A stretch of DNA of 64,000 bases, taken from assembly GCA_029891345.1 (NCBI GenBank), contig CM056993.1, positions 273,762,900 through 273,826,899 of the forward strand, written 5' to 3'. Under the pieces are notes generated by a model that was given only the letters and a program-made list of their open reading frames with translations, was not told the origin of the DNA and did not search any database. Below are positions 45,131-58,969 of this stretch, in pieces (the stretch's first letter is position 1; every line of letters begins with the position of its first letter). Position numbers and translations under genes: made by a program. The stretch is from Dryococelus australis (taxonomy: Eukaryota > Arthropoda > Insecta > Phasmatodea > Phasmatidae).

Positions 45131-47817
45131 AAAATAAGACTAAGATCAAGCCTCCAGCCCATAAGCGTGATGTGGAGCCATGAGGTGACTATTGGTTAGA
45201 GAGAAGTAAGCTCACTGGTAATGAGCGTGCAGCAGGAGTATGTTCCACAAGGGGGCAGGTACGCATGATGCCCGTCTCAATAAGATAGCCTCCTATCTCT
45301 CCTTGTGGTAAACCCTTCTGGTCTTAGGCCCTTGCTCTACAGAGTGCCTGGATTGGGTAGCAAAGATTTTTGCTGCCTTTTGACCAGCTCAGTGTAAAAA
45401 ATAAAGAAGATGGGCAATAAAATATAGGATCTAGTAGGTGTTCAAAGGTACAGGGGTGGCTGTTGCTAGTTAGTTCTGTAACAGATTTAAGAAGCGCAGG
45501 AGTGAAAGGAGCTGGCATGGTCCACCCAGGGAGGACTGGAAGTGACTCTCCCCAGTGCTGATGCCATGCCCTACGTGACCATTATTAGAGACACACCATC
45601 TCTAGTGGCATGACCTGCTGGGATGTATGCCACCCAACTGATGGTACTGAAACCTATATCGGCTCAGGGAGGGAGTCCACTGCTCCTCCTTATGGGATAG
45701 TTAAATGAGCGATGTGACCATTACAGAACTCATCATCCCTCTCCGATTCACAATGTCATCCTGAGTGGTATGACCTGCTTGGAGTCAATCCCTATAGTAG
45801 CCTTAAGGGTTTTATCTCCACAAACCAGGGAATCCTGGAAAGATTCTCCTTCCCACTGCTACCGTTTGTGATCAGGAGAGCATCACCACCTGCCAGCAAC
45901 TAGTACACTAAACTCTTGAAAGAAGTGAGAGCATCCTTTAAAGGGTAGGTACATATTCAATTCTATTTCCTGGCAGCCAGGTATGTGCCTAGAAGTAAAG
46001 CTGACACACACAGCACCTAAGCGGCGTGGCGAAGAAGGCATTTAAATGAGATCAGTGTCTGAAGGACAAGGGGCAGGTTTGCGTAGCAGTGTACAGTGGC
46101 TGTTGTAGCGAGGGCGTGAGCAGATGAACGGGGTGGGAGAAAGAAACCCCAGAATAAACTCAGTCTGGCTTGGACGTACTTCTTGGAGTGATGGCTCGGA
46201 ACTCTGTTTGAACTGTACTGTGTGCAATAGTAAAGCAGAGATATGTGTTGAAAAAACACAGGTTAAATAGCAAGCTAACGTATAAACAAAGTGAACTAGC
46301 ATGAGAGCTGCATATGGCAGAGTTCAGGCTGTGGGACCACCTCACAGTGAACTGCCATTGCCGTTATTCTGGTGTACACAGCATTATTTCAAGGGCCTTA
46401 AGTGCGTGGCGAGTGAGGAGAAGAACAGCATGGCTTGATAGTGTGGGTAACCACTCCTGTGCATGGCCGAGATGCACCCACATTGCCTGCTTTGTCTGCT
46501 TGCTCGTTGCTGAGGGGATGGGTCTATCTACTTTCAGGCAGGAGCATCAAGGCAGATGGGTTGCTGGTCACCAGGCAGCAAGCTCACACAACGGCTCAAA
46601 GAACATCATTCCAGAAAACAATGGGTGTGGTATGTGATAGTGCTCTGCATCAGAGCAGCCTAGGAGGAGTGCCAGAGGCATTTGCTATGTGTGGCCAAAT
46701 GACCACCTTTGGGGCATGTCGAAGTTAGTTTAAAAACTGGGCCATATTGGCTGAAGATGTGTCACGTGATGAGATGAAAAATATGACTTTTTTTTCACAA
46801 ACAAAGCCCAGTCTTGTATGTATAATCTCCAAGCGCTTAGCATCCATTATGACTAAATTGACTGTATTTGCAAGTGAAAAATTAGCTTCAAGAGACATGT
46901 TTTGATAGGCGAGAAAGCAAGGGAGGTACAAAGTGACAGCGAAGGGGGATGAAAAGGCAAGAGCGGCACATGTGACTGTAACCAAGACAAAGAAATCTTA
47001 CTGACTCTCTGTCCTCTACCCACTGTCGAGCCTCTGGCCTGCAATATTTATTGCTTTACACTGCTCTGTAGAACAGAAAATAGTGGAGTCAATGATTGCA
47101 TTGTGAGAAACAGACCAACTTGAGCCAGAAGAGTAAATTTTTTGCCTAGTACTTTCTATTGGAAAGGTAGTCATGTGAAATTGTCTGAATGTCTGTCTGG
47201 ATATGTGTCTCACCTTATAACTTTAAATCTCTGAAAATATTGTAATATGATTTTGTAGGAATTTATTGCTGCTAGCAACCACCACGACACAACGTTTTAT
47301 AAAGCACATCTTTTGTATATATAAAACTCTGTAAGTGCAATTTTCTGAGTGTAAATGTATCATCCCCCATCGTAAGCATCTGTGTACGACGTTGGTGCAA
47401 GCCAGTTGCTCCACGTTTGCATATTTGTAGCCTGTCGTGTGGACCTGTCAGTAGCTGAACAACAGAACAGCATAGCAAACTCTGAGATAGCTGTCACACT
47501 GCACGTTTTTTATCCCTCTGCCTCCTTGCACCTAAAGTGATGTGAACATGCCATCCAAAGTTGTTTATGGCAAGGGACAATTTAAAGTGCAGTAATTACC
47601 AACATGAGTATAATGACTTGACTTTTGCAATCTTTTGACCATGCAGGTTCTTATTTTCGAAGTGGTGGCCATTTTAATATTTAGGGCACTATGTAATACC
47701 TTGGGTACCATTTGATTTATTTAATCCTATTTTGTAGATTGACTGTTTATCATGTAAACATTTTATTTTGAGACATATATTTTTGTTGGAAGGAATAAAT
47801 AAAGCTTTTATATCACA
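45131..47817. other. no recognised gene
   Basis: 45.5-45.9 kb has two related phrases (gtgaccattattagag ... tggcatgacctgct and gtgaccattacagaac ... tggtatgacctgct), suggesting a degenerate duplication. Open frames at 46314-46637 and 46435-46728 are overlapping and unrecognised. 47.0-47.8 kb is AT-rich. Confidence 0.5.
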
Positions 47818-48990
47818 TTTCTAAAACTACAAAACCAATTCCAATAAAATTTGGCACACTATGGTAGGCCATGTAAATAATTGTAATTTTAGAGTATAAA
47901 ACACCTATTTTCAAAATAGCCATTATATAAGTATTTTAGGTTAATTTGCTCTATCTACCATATAATTTGATGACCAATTTCGACCAATCTTTGTGTGCTG
48001 AAAGTATATATTACAAGCATCAAATATGCCAATTCATACTGTCTTTTGCCCTCCATTTTGTAAAATTGTGCCAAGTGAAAATTAAAGATTTAATGTCGTA
48101 TCTCAGAAATTAATCAATGTATTCATACCAAATTTGGTAAACAAATAACACTATGGTAGTCCATGTGAATTGATATGTCTTAAGTAGGCCAGACACTTAC
48201 TGTCAAATGCCATACATAAATGTTTTGAGATTAGTATGCTGTATTTACGAAACCACATACATAATTACACCTATTAAATGTGTTTCCACAGTGTCTTTTT
48301 TCCACCATTTTGTAAAATAGAACCTAAAAAAAAAGTATAATTATGTAATATCTCATTAATTGATTAACCAATTTCCACCAAATTTTGTATGCCAGTAGCG
48401 CTACAGTAGGTAATATAAAATTATAACAAATTTTGATCAGGCACTTATTTTCAAAATGATAAATGGTGATCAGATAAACATTTTTTTAGTAGTATGCTGG
48501 AATCTACAAAACCATGTACCCTAATCTAATTTAGCTTTGTCTTCTGGCAGTATTGATTACAGCCACAAAATTTGTCTATACAGAGCTTTTTTCTGCCATT
48601 TTCTAAGATAGTGACACATTAATAAATAAAAATGTTGTTTCATACCTTTGGAAATGATTATCCTTGTACTATCAAATTTGGCAAACGAGTATTGCTATGG
48701 TAGGCCATGTAAAATCATAGTTCAAGCACTTACTTTTACAGTGGTGGCCATATAAACATTTTAGCTTAATATGTGATATCTGCTAATTCATGTACCCTAT
48801 TTCAACATAATTTTGTATGCTGGAAGTACTTGTTACAATAGTTAGATGTGTCTACACAGAGCATATTTATATTTAGATCATTTTGTAAGATAGCATGACA
48901 TTAATAAAAAAGTTATGTCATATCTTGGGTATCAATCAACCAATTATCACCAGATAAATAATTTAGATTAGTATGTTACTTATTAAATAA
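47818..48990. repeat. degenerate satellite, about four units of 250-295 bp
   Basis: The marker phrase ggtaggccatgtaaa (or a variant) recurs near 47862, 48154, 48405 and 48700. Other shared phrases are accaatttccaccaaatttt, tgccattttgtaaaatag and ttcaaaatggtggccat. Copies differ by many substitutions. Confidence 0.8.
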
Positions 48991-49129
48991 TTTAACCAGT
49001 TTCAACCATTTTTTTTTGCCAATAACATCTATTAGATGCATTGTGTGTGTATACAAATTGTGCCGCACTCACACCACAAGGGAGTATACAATCAATTGCA
49101 ATACAATTCAAAATCATAGATCACATTTT

Positions 49130-49354
49130 TTTGGTACTGTGTGTATAGATGTCTTTGTAAATATTACTGTGTACAGATTTGAACTTCCCGCCATTGCCAT
49201 CAGTGGCGCGCTCGTAGTGTTTCTAGGAACTAGTGTATTTAGACAGTCAGTTGTTCGCAATTCGTTCGGCAAAAATGGTGTTTGGTAGTGCCCGCCAGTT
49301 CTCATATCAACAAATTTTTGTGTTATAGAGTCCATCAAGATGTTTGATGCAACA
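49130..49354 (+). repeat. 5' LTR of the BEL/Pao element
   Basis: Runs from tttggtactgtgtgtatag-type sequence (49130) to gatgtttgatgcaaca (49354). It contains a ~17-bp stretch (around 49175-49191) that is absent from the other LTR. Confidence 0.85.
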
Positions 49355-49797
49355 TTTATTGGTCCTTGTGCTACCTCGTTCGTGATTCTTGTTACCTCGG
49401 TCGTGACTCGTATTTCGTCAAGAGTTTTCAGAAGTTGTGGTGGAATTTTGTCCTAGCATGTCAGAGCATTTTATATCAGTACTTTGCCAAAACAGGCATA
49501 TTTGCATTTAGTTGTATTGATGTGTGTATCTTGTACGTATTCACAGTGATCTACACGCACTAAGGATAAGGTTAATATACATTGGAACAGTTAAGAAATC
49601 ACAGCTACTTAGTTCCATAAACTATGATAAGATCACAGTAATAATAGTTATAAATCACTGATAATTTTTAGAACTTTGCTAACAATCACTGTTACTGATC
49701 ATGGTTAGTTAATCGTTATTACAAACAGGATTATCAGCGTACGCAAGCTCCACGGACCTGTTGCTTTTGGCCTTAACAGTTCGGAATAGTGTTGAAC

Positions 49798-52700
49798 ATG
49801 GCTGATAAACACCTGGCACTTAAGAGATGTCTGGAAAAAGCAGAAAATCGACTACACCGTTCATTTACATTGTTAGCTTCTGTGCAAGGTGATAGTACTG
49901 ACGCACACCTCTTCCTTTCTACTTGCCAGGACTTAGCTCAAATTTGGAACGGTTTTGATGATGACCACGTTGCACTGGAAGTTGCGTTCAAAGGCAGTAG
50001 TGAGTTTGACATACAGTCCCATACCCAACGGCTTACCAAGTTTGATGATGAGTATCACTCTGTAATGGCCATACATGACAGTGTCATAGCGAGCAATGGT
50101 AGGAATGACCAAGGAGCCACCCAGTCACATTCAAGCACATCACATGTCAAGTTACCCACTGTTTAGCTTCCCAGTTTCAATGGTGACCAGAAGTCATGGT
50201 CGAACTTTGCAAACCTGTTTTAGTCCATGGTAGCCACCAATGATAAGTTAACTCAGGTGGATTGTTTCACACACCTGAAGTCGTGTTTAACTGCAGAGCC
50301 ATTGTCGTTAATCCAGTCCCTACCACTCTCGGAGGAAAATTACACTATTGCATGGGAATTTTAATGAGGAGATATGACAATAAAAGACTCATAACCTCAA
50401 ACCACATTGAAACGTTACTTCAAGTGCCAGTGGTATCATCTGACTCTTCTTGCTCTATGCGTGCACTACTAACTGCGCTAGCCGAAAATACGGGTGCTCT
50501 GCGAGCGTTGAAAATTCCTGTGGATCACTGGAACTTTTTGTTGCTTCACTTGATGGAGAAGAAACTGGAGCCTTACCTGCGTCACCAGTGTGGGAGCTAA
50601 CAGTAAGTGATTCATCACTGCCAATGCTGACAGAATTCATAGAGTTCTTAGAAAAGCAGTGTCAATTAGCCGAAGCAGTTAGTTTGTACCATGTCAAGAC
50701 CTCTATGTCAAAGACTTCAATTGTGTCCAAATCCAGCAAACATAATTCATACAGTCCAACTACTTCCATGGTGAACATGACACAAACAGCTACTGCTAAT
50801 TGTATCCTATGTAAGGCAGACCACATTCCTTCCCATACTCCCAGTTGCTGAGTATAGGCCCAAAGGAATGTTACGCTCTTACCAACAGGTTGAAATTGTA
50901 TTTGAATTGCCCCAGATCATCACATCGCGCTAGAAACTGTAACTCCAAATTCATGTGTCGACACTGTGGTGCTAGGCATCACACATTGCTACACTTTGCT
51001 GAATCACAGGATGCATCTGCCCCTGAAATAGATGACCCCTAGGATATCACAATAGAAGAACATACAGGAAATGGTCAAACTAAAATTGTACCCACACTTG
51101 CAGCTCATACCACCATGACAGCTACCACCACTGTTTTACTGTCTACTGCTCTAGTAGAAATCCAGGATGCATTTGGAGCTCCCCAACAAGTACGTGCCCT
51201 TCTAGACTCAGCTAGCCAGGTTGGTTTCATAACCGAGGCCTGCCTACAGCGATTGGGACTGCCCCGACAGAAGATTCAGCTCCTGATCCATGGATTATCC
51301 AATGTGCCAGTCAGTGTTTCCAAGTCAACCACTACTTACCTAATCAGTCCTTTAGGACAAACCTCACCATCATTCAGTCTCGATGTCTTTGTTCTGTCGG
51401 ACATTTTAAGTGATCTCCCTAACGCTCAGCTACCCTCTAGCATTTGTGATGCTGTAACGCACCTGAAACTTGCAGATTCTACCTTTGCCCGTTCAGGCCC
51501 AGTCGACTTGCTGATATGTGCCGAGTTGTTTCCGCACTTGATGACTGGCCGCAAAAGGGATGGAAGCAAGGAAACGCCTACCGCTTGGAGACTGTGTTTG
51601 GATGAATCCTCATGGGAAGGGTTAAAACTGCTGTTCCATTGCAACCAATAACATTATGTTGTATTTCATTGTTTACATCATCCCCATCGCTTGAATATGT
51701 TTTAAAAAGGTTCTGGGAATTTGAAGAAGTTCCTCAGAAAACACATCACTCTCCTCAGGAAGCACTCTGTGAAGAGATGTTCAAAACAGCTTGTACAAGA
51801 GACCAAACAGGACACTACATTATTGCTTTGCTCTTTTGTCAACCAAAACCACAGTTAGGGGAATCTAAGAACCAAGCAATACATAAGTTTCATCGTCTCG
51901 AGGCAACTGAAACTGAAACCCTCAGTAAGAGCCCAGTATGCAGATTTTATAGAAGACTACTGTCATCTGGACACATTGAAAGGATTCCAGAGGGAGAAAA
52001 CATCTGTAAATGAGGCCTACTACTTCCTCACCACTTTGTAGTAAAGCCTGATAGCATCACCATTAAGTTGCATGTGGTGTTCGACGCATCTGCAAGAACT
52101 GCAAATGGCAAATCGCTCAATGACATACTTCTTATAGGGCCAAAACTCCAAAGCAGCATTGTTGATTTGTTGCTTCAGTTTCGTATGTACCCTATTGTGT
52201 TCACTGTAGATATCAAACAAATGTATTGGCAGATATCCATTCATCCCAGCGACAGAGATTATTAGAGGATTGTGTGGAGGTTCTCGTATGATGAACCCAT
52301 CACAGAATACAAACTGAACACAGTTACTTATGGGGTGTCATCTACACCATATGCACTCTCCAGCAACTCGCAGAGAGAAGAGAAGAGCAGATTTCCTGTT
52401 ACAGCGAAGATTTTATCGTCAGACATGTATGCAGATGATGTAGCCACTGGAGCTTGCAGTGTTGAGGCTGCACTCAATCTACAGCAGGAGCTCACAGCAT
52501 TACTGAAGGTGGGTGGATTTCAATTGAGATAGTTTATGAGCAACCATGCAACCTTGTTGGATGGTTTCCCACCAGAGGACATTCATGCACCATCATCTCA
52601 CTCGTTTGATCATGATCATGACTTGGTTATTAAAGTCATAGGCCTGCGATGGAACCCTTCCACTGACTCATTTTCGTATGTAATCCATTCCAACTCCAAT

Positions 52701-54903
52701 TAGCCTACAAAACGCATCATCCTGTCAGACTTGGCTCGAGTGTTTGACCCGCTTGGTTGGCTAGCTCCCTTAACTTTGTTTGGCAAACACTTGACTCAAA
52801 TGCTGTGGCTGAAAGGTGTGGACTGGGATACTGAACTACCCCTGGAAGTGCATGAAAAGTGGGACTGTGTTAGATCTGAACTGTCATTATTGTCGTCCAT
52901 TGCTGTGGCCCGTCCACTAGTGAATCTGCAAAGCTGGCATTGTAGACCACTTGATGTAGATGGTTGATACCATGCTGGCCAACACGATATCGTAGATTCC
53001 AGGTGGCTGCTTCCGTACTCCAGAACCGGGGGTTGGAAACCCAGTGTCTCACCTCGGTCTCATCTACCAGTCTGTGCAAGGGTGCACTTATCAAGTTCAC
53101 GGCTTTGCTGACAATTCCGAAATTGGTTATGCTGCTGTTGTATACCTTCGTGTGAAACCTCGGCAGGGTCCAGCAATAGTGCACCTGTTGGTTGCCAAAT
53201 CTAATGTTGCGCCTGTGAAGAAGGTGTCGCTACCCCACCTAACTCTGTGCGGCTCTTTTGCTAGTTTGGCTTCTCCGTCTCGTCATCAACAACTATGGTT
53301 CGAGGCTGCACATTGAGGCCACTTATGCCTGGACAGATTCTATGGTAGTTTTATCTTGGAGTACATCATCACCTCACCTCTGGAAGACCTTTGTGGCTAA
53401 CCGAGTCAGTGAAATTCAGTATTACACATCAACTGAATGGTGGCATCATGTTCAATCGGAGGAAGATCCTGCTGACTGCGCTTCATGGGGTTTGACGCCC
53501 GCACTGCTTCAGCATCATCATTTGTGGTGGACTGGACCATGGTGGTTGAAGGAAACCAGTGATCATTGGCCCTGCGATATGTCCGCAGAAAAGACCTCCG
53601 CATCAGCCTCCATCATTCCTGAACAGAAAAATCTCTCATTCTGCAAGTTTGTAGACACCAGCCCCTTGGACTTATTGCTTGAAAGGTGCAGCAAGTTGAA
53701 TAAGCTTATCCGCATAACAGCATATATTGTACGTTTTATTCACAATTGTCGAGTGCCACAAAACAAGGCTACTGATGCCTTACTACCCCATTGACTAGAC
53801 AAAGGCTTGAATATTTGGCTGAGGTATGTCCAAGCTTCCTGCTGTGAAGCTGATATTAATTCGGTAAAGAAGCAGCAGCGTGTATCACCTCAGATCCGTA
53901 GTGGTCAGGGTGGGCGGTAGGTTGCCTCAGTCAAACTTACCATTTGAGCAAAATCACCTGGCTTTACTTCCCAAATAGCAGTTTTACAGACTTAGTAATC
54001 AGTCATTATCATGAAGTCAATCAGCATCCAGGTGTTCAAACTCTTCAGAGTATTCTCAGGACACAATTTTGGATACTTACAGACAGATGTGCCATTCGTC
54101 GCTGTCTTCGTTACTGCCTCAAGTGCTTTAAGACAAGACCTGCCTGTTTGGCACTATTAATGGGAGACCTTCCTGCCATGAGGATTCAGCAGGTGAAACC
54201 CTTTGCAAAGGCCAGGGTTGACTATGCTGGTCCGTTTACTATTAAGCTCGCCCGAGTTTGTCGCCCAGTGTTATTAAAAGCTTACCTTTGCATACTTGTT
54301 TGTTGTTTGGGATAAATTGGCATTTTAATCCCCCCGCAGCACCTCACTTTGGTGGATTATGGGAAGCCAGAGTCAAGTCGGTCAAGTCCCATTTGAAGCG
54401 TGTTATTGGAGAGCAAATTCTCACTTAGGAGGAACTGAATACTGTTCTAGTGCAGATCAAAGTCATCCTCAACTCCAGGCCTCTTTGTCCACTGAGCGCG
54501 GACCCAAGTGACTAGTCTGCGCTTACTCCTGATCATTTTTTTGACTCTTGAACCACTTGTCATAGTTCCAGAGCTAAACCTGGAAGACGTCGAGCTGGAT
54601 CGTTTACAGCGCTGGCAGCTCGTGGAGAAGCTTCAGCAAGATTTCTGGAAAAGCTAGCATCAGGACTATCTTCACACATTACAGCAGCGTCCAAAGTGGC
54701 AGGAAGAAAATCAACCTCTTCACCCTCAGTAGCTTGTATTATTAAAAGAAGACAGGCTTCTTCCACTGCAGTGGTGCTTAGGACGCATCGTTGAGTCACA
54801 CACTGGTCGTGATAAAGTGCCTAGAGTAGCCACTGTCCGCACAGTGGATGGAACTGTGAAACGCCTCGCCGTTAAACTGTGCCCACTGCCCCTTAAGGGT
54901 TGA
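49798..54903 (+). pseudogene. BEL/Pao gag-pol polyprotein, broken
   Basis: Start chosen at ATG 49798 (MADKHLALKRCLEKAENRL), the gag N-terminus. Domains in order: gag (to about 50840); zinc knuckle with NCPRSSHRARNC and CRHCGARHHTLLH (50890-51000); aspartic protease with LLDSASQVGFITE (51200); the region before RT (51690-52010, LKRFWEFEEVP, LGESKNQA); reverse transcriptase with VVFDASARTANGKSLND, FTVDIKQMYWQI and the YADD active site near 52431; RNase H with HGFADNSEIGYAAVVYL (53100) and WTDSMVVLSW (53335); integrase zinc region HPGVQTLQSIL and CLKCFKTRP; and core start VDYAGPFTI (54220). The core then jumps at about 54300 to its C-terminal part ([19 protein letters not shown]), so the rest of the catalytic centre is deleted. 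The end is WCLGRIVESHTGRDK and VKLCPLPLKG, stop 54901-54903. Many stops and frameshifts. Confidence 0.9.
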
Positions 54904-54931
54904 AATTATTATTTCAAGGTTGGCGTTGATG

Positions 54932-55139
54932 TTTGGTACTGTGTGTATAGATATCTTTGTAAATATTACTGTATACCATTGCCATCAGTGGCACGCTCGT
55001 AGTGCTTCTAGGAACTAGTATATTTAGACAGTCAGTTGTTCGCAATTCGTTCAGGAGAAATGGTGTTTGGTAGTGCCCGCCAGTTCTCTTATCAAAAAAC
55101 TTTTGTGTTATACAGTCCATTAAGATGTTTGATGCAACA
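54932..55139 (+). repeat. 3' LTR of the BEL/Pao element
   Basis: Direct repeat of 49130-49354, about 17 bp shorter, beginning tttggtactgtgtg 29 bases after the polyprotein stop. Confidence 0.85.
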
Positions 55140-57689
55140 ATATTTATTAAATTGATAATAAGTACAGCTTAAAAAAAAAAAATGTACATGAAAATGAAAA
55201 ATACTGCTAGCAAATAGAATAAACAGGCTTTTATGCTTTGAGATCATTACCAAAAATCACTAAAGAGTACATTAGTATAATGTAGCAAGACAAAATGTGT
55301 GTTCGTTCAATTACAGTTGACAATTATTTGAACTTCCACTCAGTGATTCACCATATTTACACGAATGTGCGCACACACACACACACACATTCATTGCCAC
55401 GTGACTGCCATGTAGCATGTGTCAAAATTAATGTTTACATGCCATTGTGTGTGTACATGTTTTCATATACTTTCGCTACACCTAAACATAAATATTGAAA
55501 TGTGACTTCTAGTTTTATACCTGTCAAATGTTATGTTTACTGTTTACAGCTTTTCAAAGAATTCTGTCATATTCCAAAAACCATTCCATATGAATATTCA
55601 CAGTTCAGGCCTCCAACATTATTTAGGTCAGTTTTATGACGTTTTAAAAATGCCTGAATTGACAACAGTTCTTACGGTTATTTTACATTAATATATTTGT
55701 TTTCTACGATATACCACATTACATGTAATGCACGTTGGTATTTTGCCGCAACTGTGTTTAACACTGTTATAACTGCGGGGTAATGAACTATAGTATTTAA
55801 CTTTATGTTATTGGTATGTGTTGGGTTATTTCTTTAAAAGGACGGCGTAAGTTCGAATAACGAAGGAATAATCAGTTCAATGAAAAAGAGACATTAAAAT
55901 TAAGCACGCAAGTCGTATCGCTCATTTTTTGTCATACAAACTTAAAATATATAGCGGTGAACATGCACACAAATAAGCCTACAGTAACTTTTATTCCGCT
56001 CATATTTATGTGTATTGCTACTTACTGTGTATTATATATATATGTATATATGTGTGTGAATAACTATTTTCAAATATGTACTTAAAATACATACAGTATA
56101 ATCAATATCAAACCACAAGTACGAATACTGAAAATTGTGCCAACAGTAACAATTTATATAAATCCTAAAAAGCACCTCTTAAAAGTTTCATTTCCCATGC
56201 TCGAAGAAACAATGTTATATTGCATGATCTTGAGTGGTCACCTGGTGCCTTGAATATCAGCAAAATTTAAATTGTACCTAATGTACAAAATTCTATAATA
56301 TATATCTCCTTTAAATTCAGCTGCTCAACGAGCAAAATAATTTACATCCCAGCACATACCTTTGTTAAATAGTCACTCCTTAATCGGTCAAACATACAAA
56401 TCATTTACTAACATGCTGATGCTACTCCACGTAATTACGTTACTAACAACTGACGCATTCAGGAACAATTGCGTTTAAGAACCCAAGCTTAGTTTATTTT
56501 ACTCATAGAATAAGCTTCCAAGCAAACCACTGAGAGGTAACAATAATTTCTAATAGGGTCACGTATTTAAGGCAACGACTAAGTGATGCGCCTTAAGTAA
56601 ACCTTGTGGTGCACAAACCAAGTTAAGCACAAAGAAAACTACAATCAATTATCAAAACTTACTAGCCAAGGCTAGTATTCAAGGCTTTAAAAAATTAGCA
56701 AGCTTAATATGACAAAGGTATGACAAACTCTACTAAATGACAGCCCCGTAGAAATGTTGGCTCTCAAGGAAATTGACACACAAATATTTTAAGTGGTTTT
56801 CAATATTGTTTAACCTTAGTAAGAATTCTCTGCTGTTAAATTTTACAAAATGAAATACCAGCATTACAGGTGAGAAGGGAGACATTGAAGCGAGTTTGCA
56901 ACATTGCATGCCTGTTCAAAGCAGCTCAAAATTAACCTGACCATTAAAATCGTAATTAAAATAAAAGAGTAAAATTACCTAAGCGGCGGTGATACACACT
57001 TTGCCCCAATATATCTCCACAAGCAATAAAATTGTATTAAATTACCAACGCCAAAGGAACAAGAGAATGCTAGTCGTGCCGACTCTACAGGGCCAATTAA
57101 ACTAAGTAGCATCGAGCAGCTGTTCCTAGCTGATACATAGCAAACACACCAAGCCTCACAAAAAGCCAACACTACATGGGTAAGAAAACATTCAAAGGCT
57201 AGAAAAATTTTAAACTCTGAGCACACCATCACTCATACATAGTTACAAAAATTCAAAACCTACATTAAATCCTGCCGCATTGCTACCACGACTCACCGTT
57301 CAGTAGTCCAAAATTCTCACATATACAGGCGTTTTATCAAATACCCAAACAAGGGCCTCATTCCCGTGAAACATGGGTAACCTCAACCTACATTGCTGAA
57401 TTATCCACTCATAGATGAATAATTCCGCAGTTGAAAAATTCCGTCGGACGTCATGTACCAAGGCGATGAAATATGACATGATCAGGTGGCTGAGTAAAGG
57501 AGAAAGAACAGGTGGAGGAGGGTTGCACTAGCTTATATAAACGTCACCACTGGGGGAAGGTAGGGAAATGAGGAGTGGGAAGAAGGGATAGCTGGGGAAG
57601 GGGAATGAGCTGGCCAAGGAGCAAGCCAAATAGCCAGAAGTTTGTCAAAATAAAGTATAGTGACGAGAGGGCCATCACAAACTCATTTG
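55140..57689. other. no recognised gene
   Basis: AT-rich to 57.4 kb, with a short (AC)n run at 55371-55388. At 57.45-57.65 kb a GC-richer, purine-rich segment contains a TATA-like ttatataaacg near 57534. No coding frame supports a promoter there. Confidence 0.5.
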
Positions 57690-57970
57690 TAAAGCCTTTT
57701 TGTATGATAGTGCAACTTTATAAAATAGTGTGATTATGCCATATGTCAGATACCAATCAACCTCTAACCCCCAAATTTTTCACACAAGTAGAGCTATGGT
57801 AGGCCAAGTAAACTTGCATGATTTAAGTGACTGTTGACACTTATTTTCAAAATAACAGACCTTTACATATTTTAAGATTCTTTACCTTGTCTACCAAAAT
57901 GTTACATGGAATACAACCAAAGTTGGTGCTCCAAAGCCTACCTCTATAGGGTAGTTTGTTGCATGCCAGC
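57690..57970. repeat. single further unit of the 47.8-kb satellite
   Basis: Contains ctatggtaggccaagtaaac, ttataaaatagtgtgattat and ttattttcaaaata in the order seen in 47818-48990. Confidence 0.7.
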
Positions 57971-58969
57971 TGATGATATGACTGTTTTTGGCTCGACTTT
58001 CATGTAAAGTGTGTGTGTATTTGTCTCACTATTATTATGTTACATATATTTCTGGTACCGTTTATAACTACATTGTTGTCAATGAGATGATAAGTTCTAC
58101 CTATCATCTAAGATTTTAAAAAATTCATAAAAATTACATGCATCTATGTAGAGGAAGTATGCTAACTAGTTATATCGGTAACTTCTTGTTGAGATAACAG
58201 AAAACTGTGAATAATAGAGTTTTTGTATTGTGGCTGAGGAAACTGTCCACAAAAAATCAGTGTTAATTGAAACAGCAGTTCAAGAAGCAGTGGTTGACGG
58301 GGTATTACTGTAGGCTGATGAATTTTTATAGGCTTTTTTCCCTACAATGTGATACTAGGAAACCAATATTCCTAGCTTGAATAGTCATAAAGGTGTTGCT
58401 AAACATCTTAAATAAATAATTAAAATTGAAAGCTAAAAACTTTGCTTGATACAGCGAGAAGAAGTAAAATTAGGGTTATTTTCCTGCATGTGATAGGAGC
58501 AGAGTAGATCTACACAGTCAGTTCTCGACACTACGACCTTGAGAATCATAGGTGCCGACATCTTTCCAGGAAGAGGGCTAGTCTCGGACATTACTGTGAC
58601 CATACCTACTTTCATTTTAATTTTACGCTCTCTCTGCCATTCTCAGTAAACAGTGCATTGTATATTTCCTTGTGCGTGTGTGGACTTACGAAATATTTAC
58701 ATATTTTCATGTAGATCAGATACTAAAAATGTAAATAAAATAATACGTTCTACTGAAATATTACTCTTTTTTTGTTATGTAAATACATATAAAGAAGACA
58801 TATTTGGAAAAGAAAGAGGCAAACAGTCTACAATAAATGAAGTAGTGACCATCCTCTGTTTATCAATCCAAAATGTGACTGACGCCCTTGCTGACTGAAA
58901 ATTGGTGATACGACTGCCTCTCTTGCCCTCTGTATTTGCCGCCTGTGCTGGGATTAATGACCTTTGTTT
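57971..58969. other. no recognised gene
   Basis: The segment 58330-58385 (gatactaggaaaccaatattcctagctt) is repeated with changes at 59455-59490. Confidence 0.5.

Larger units (their letters stand above)
49130..55139 (+). mobile_element. BEL/Pao LTR retrotransposon, complete but decayed
   Basis: Two direct terminal repeats (49130-49354, 54932-55139) enclose a gag-pol region with every Pao domain recognisable in order. At about 6.0 kb it is near full length for the superfamily. The two LTRs differ by small deletions and scattered substitutions, so insertion is not recent. I could not identify a clean target duplication. Confidence 0.9.

Noticed and set aside
46314-46728. Two overlapping plus-strand frames of about 100 codons
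   Set aside because: No recognisable motif. They overlap in different frames in a GC-richer patch, so they are probably chance.
49114-49338. Minus-strand frame in the LTR, repeated at 54914-55120
   Set aside because: Both are antisense reads of the two copies of the BEL LTR.
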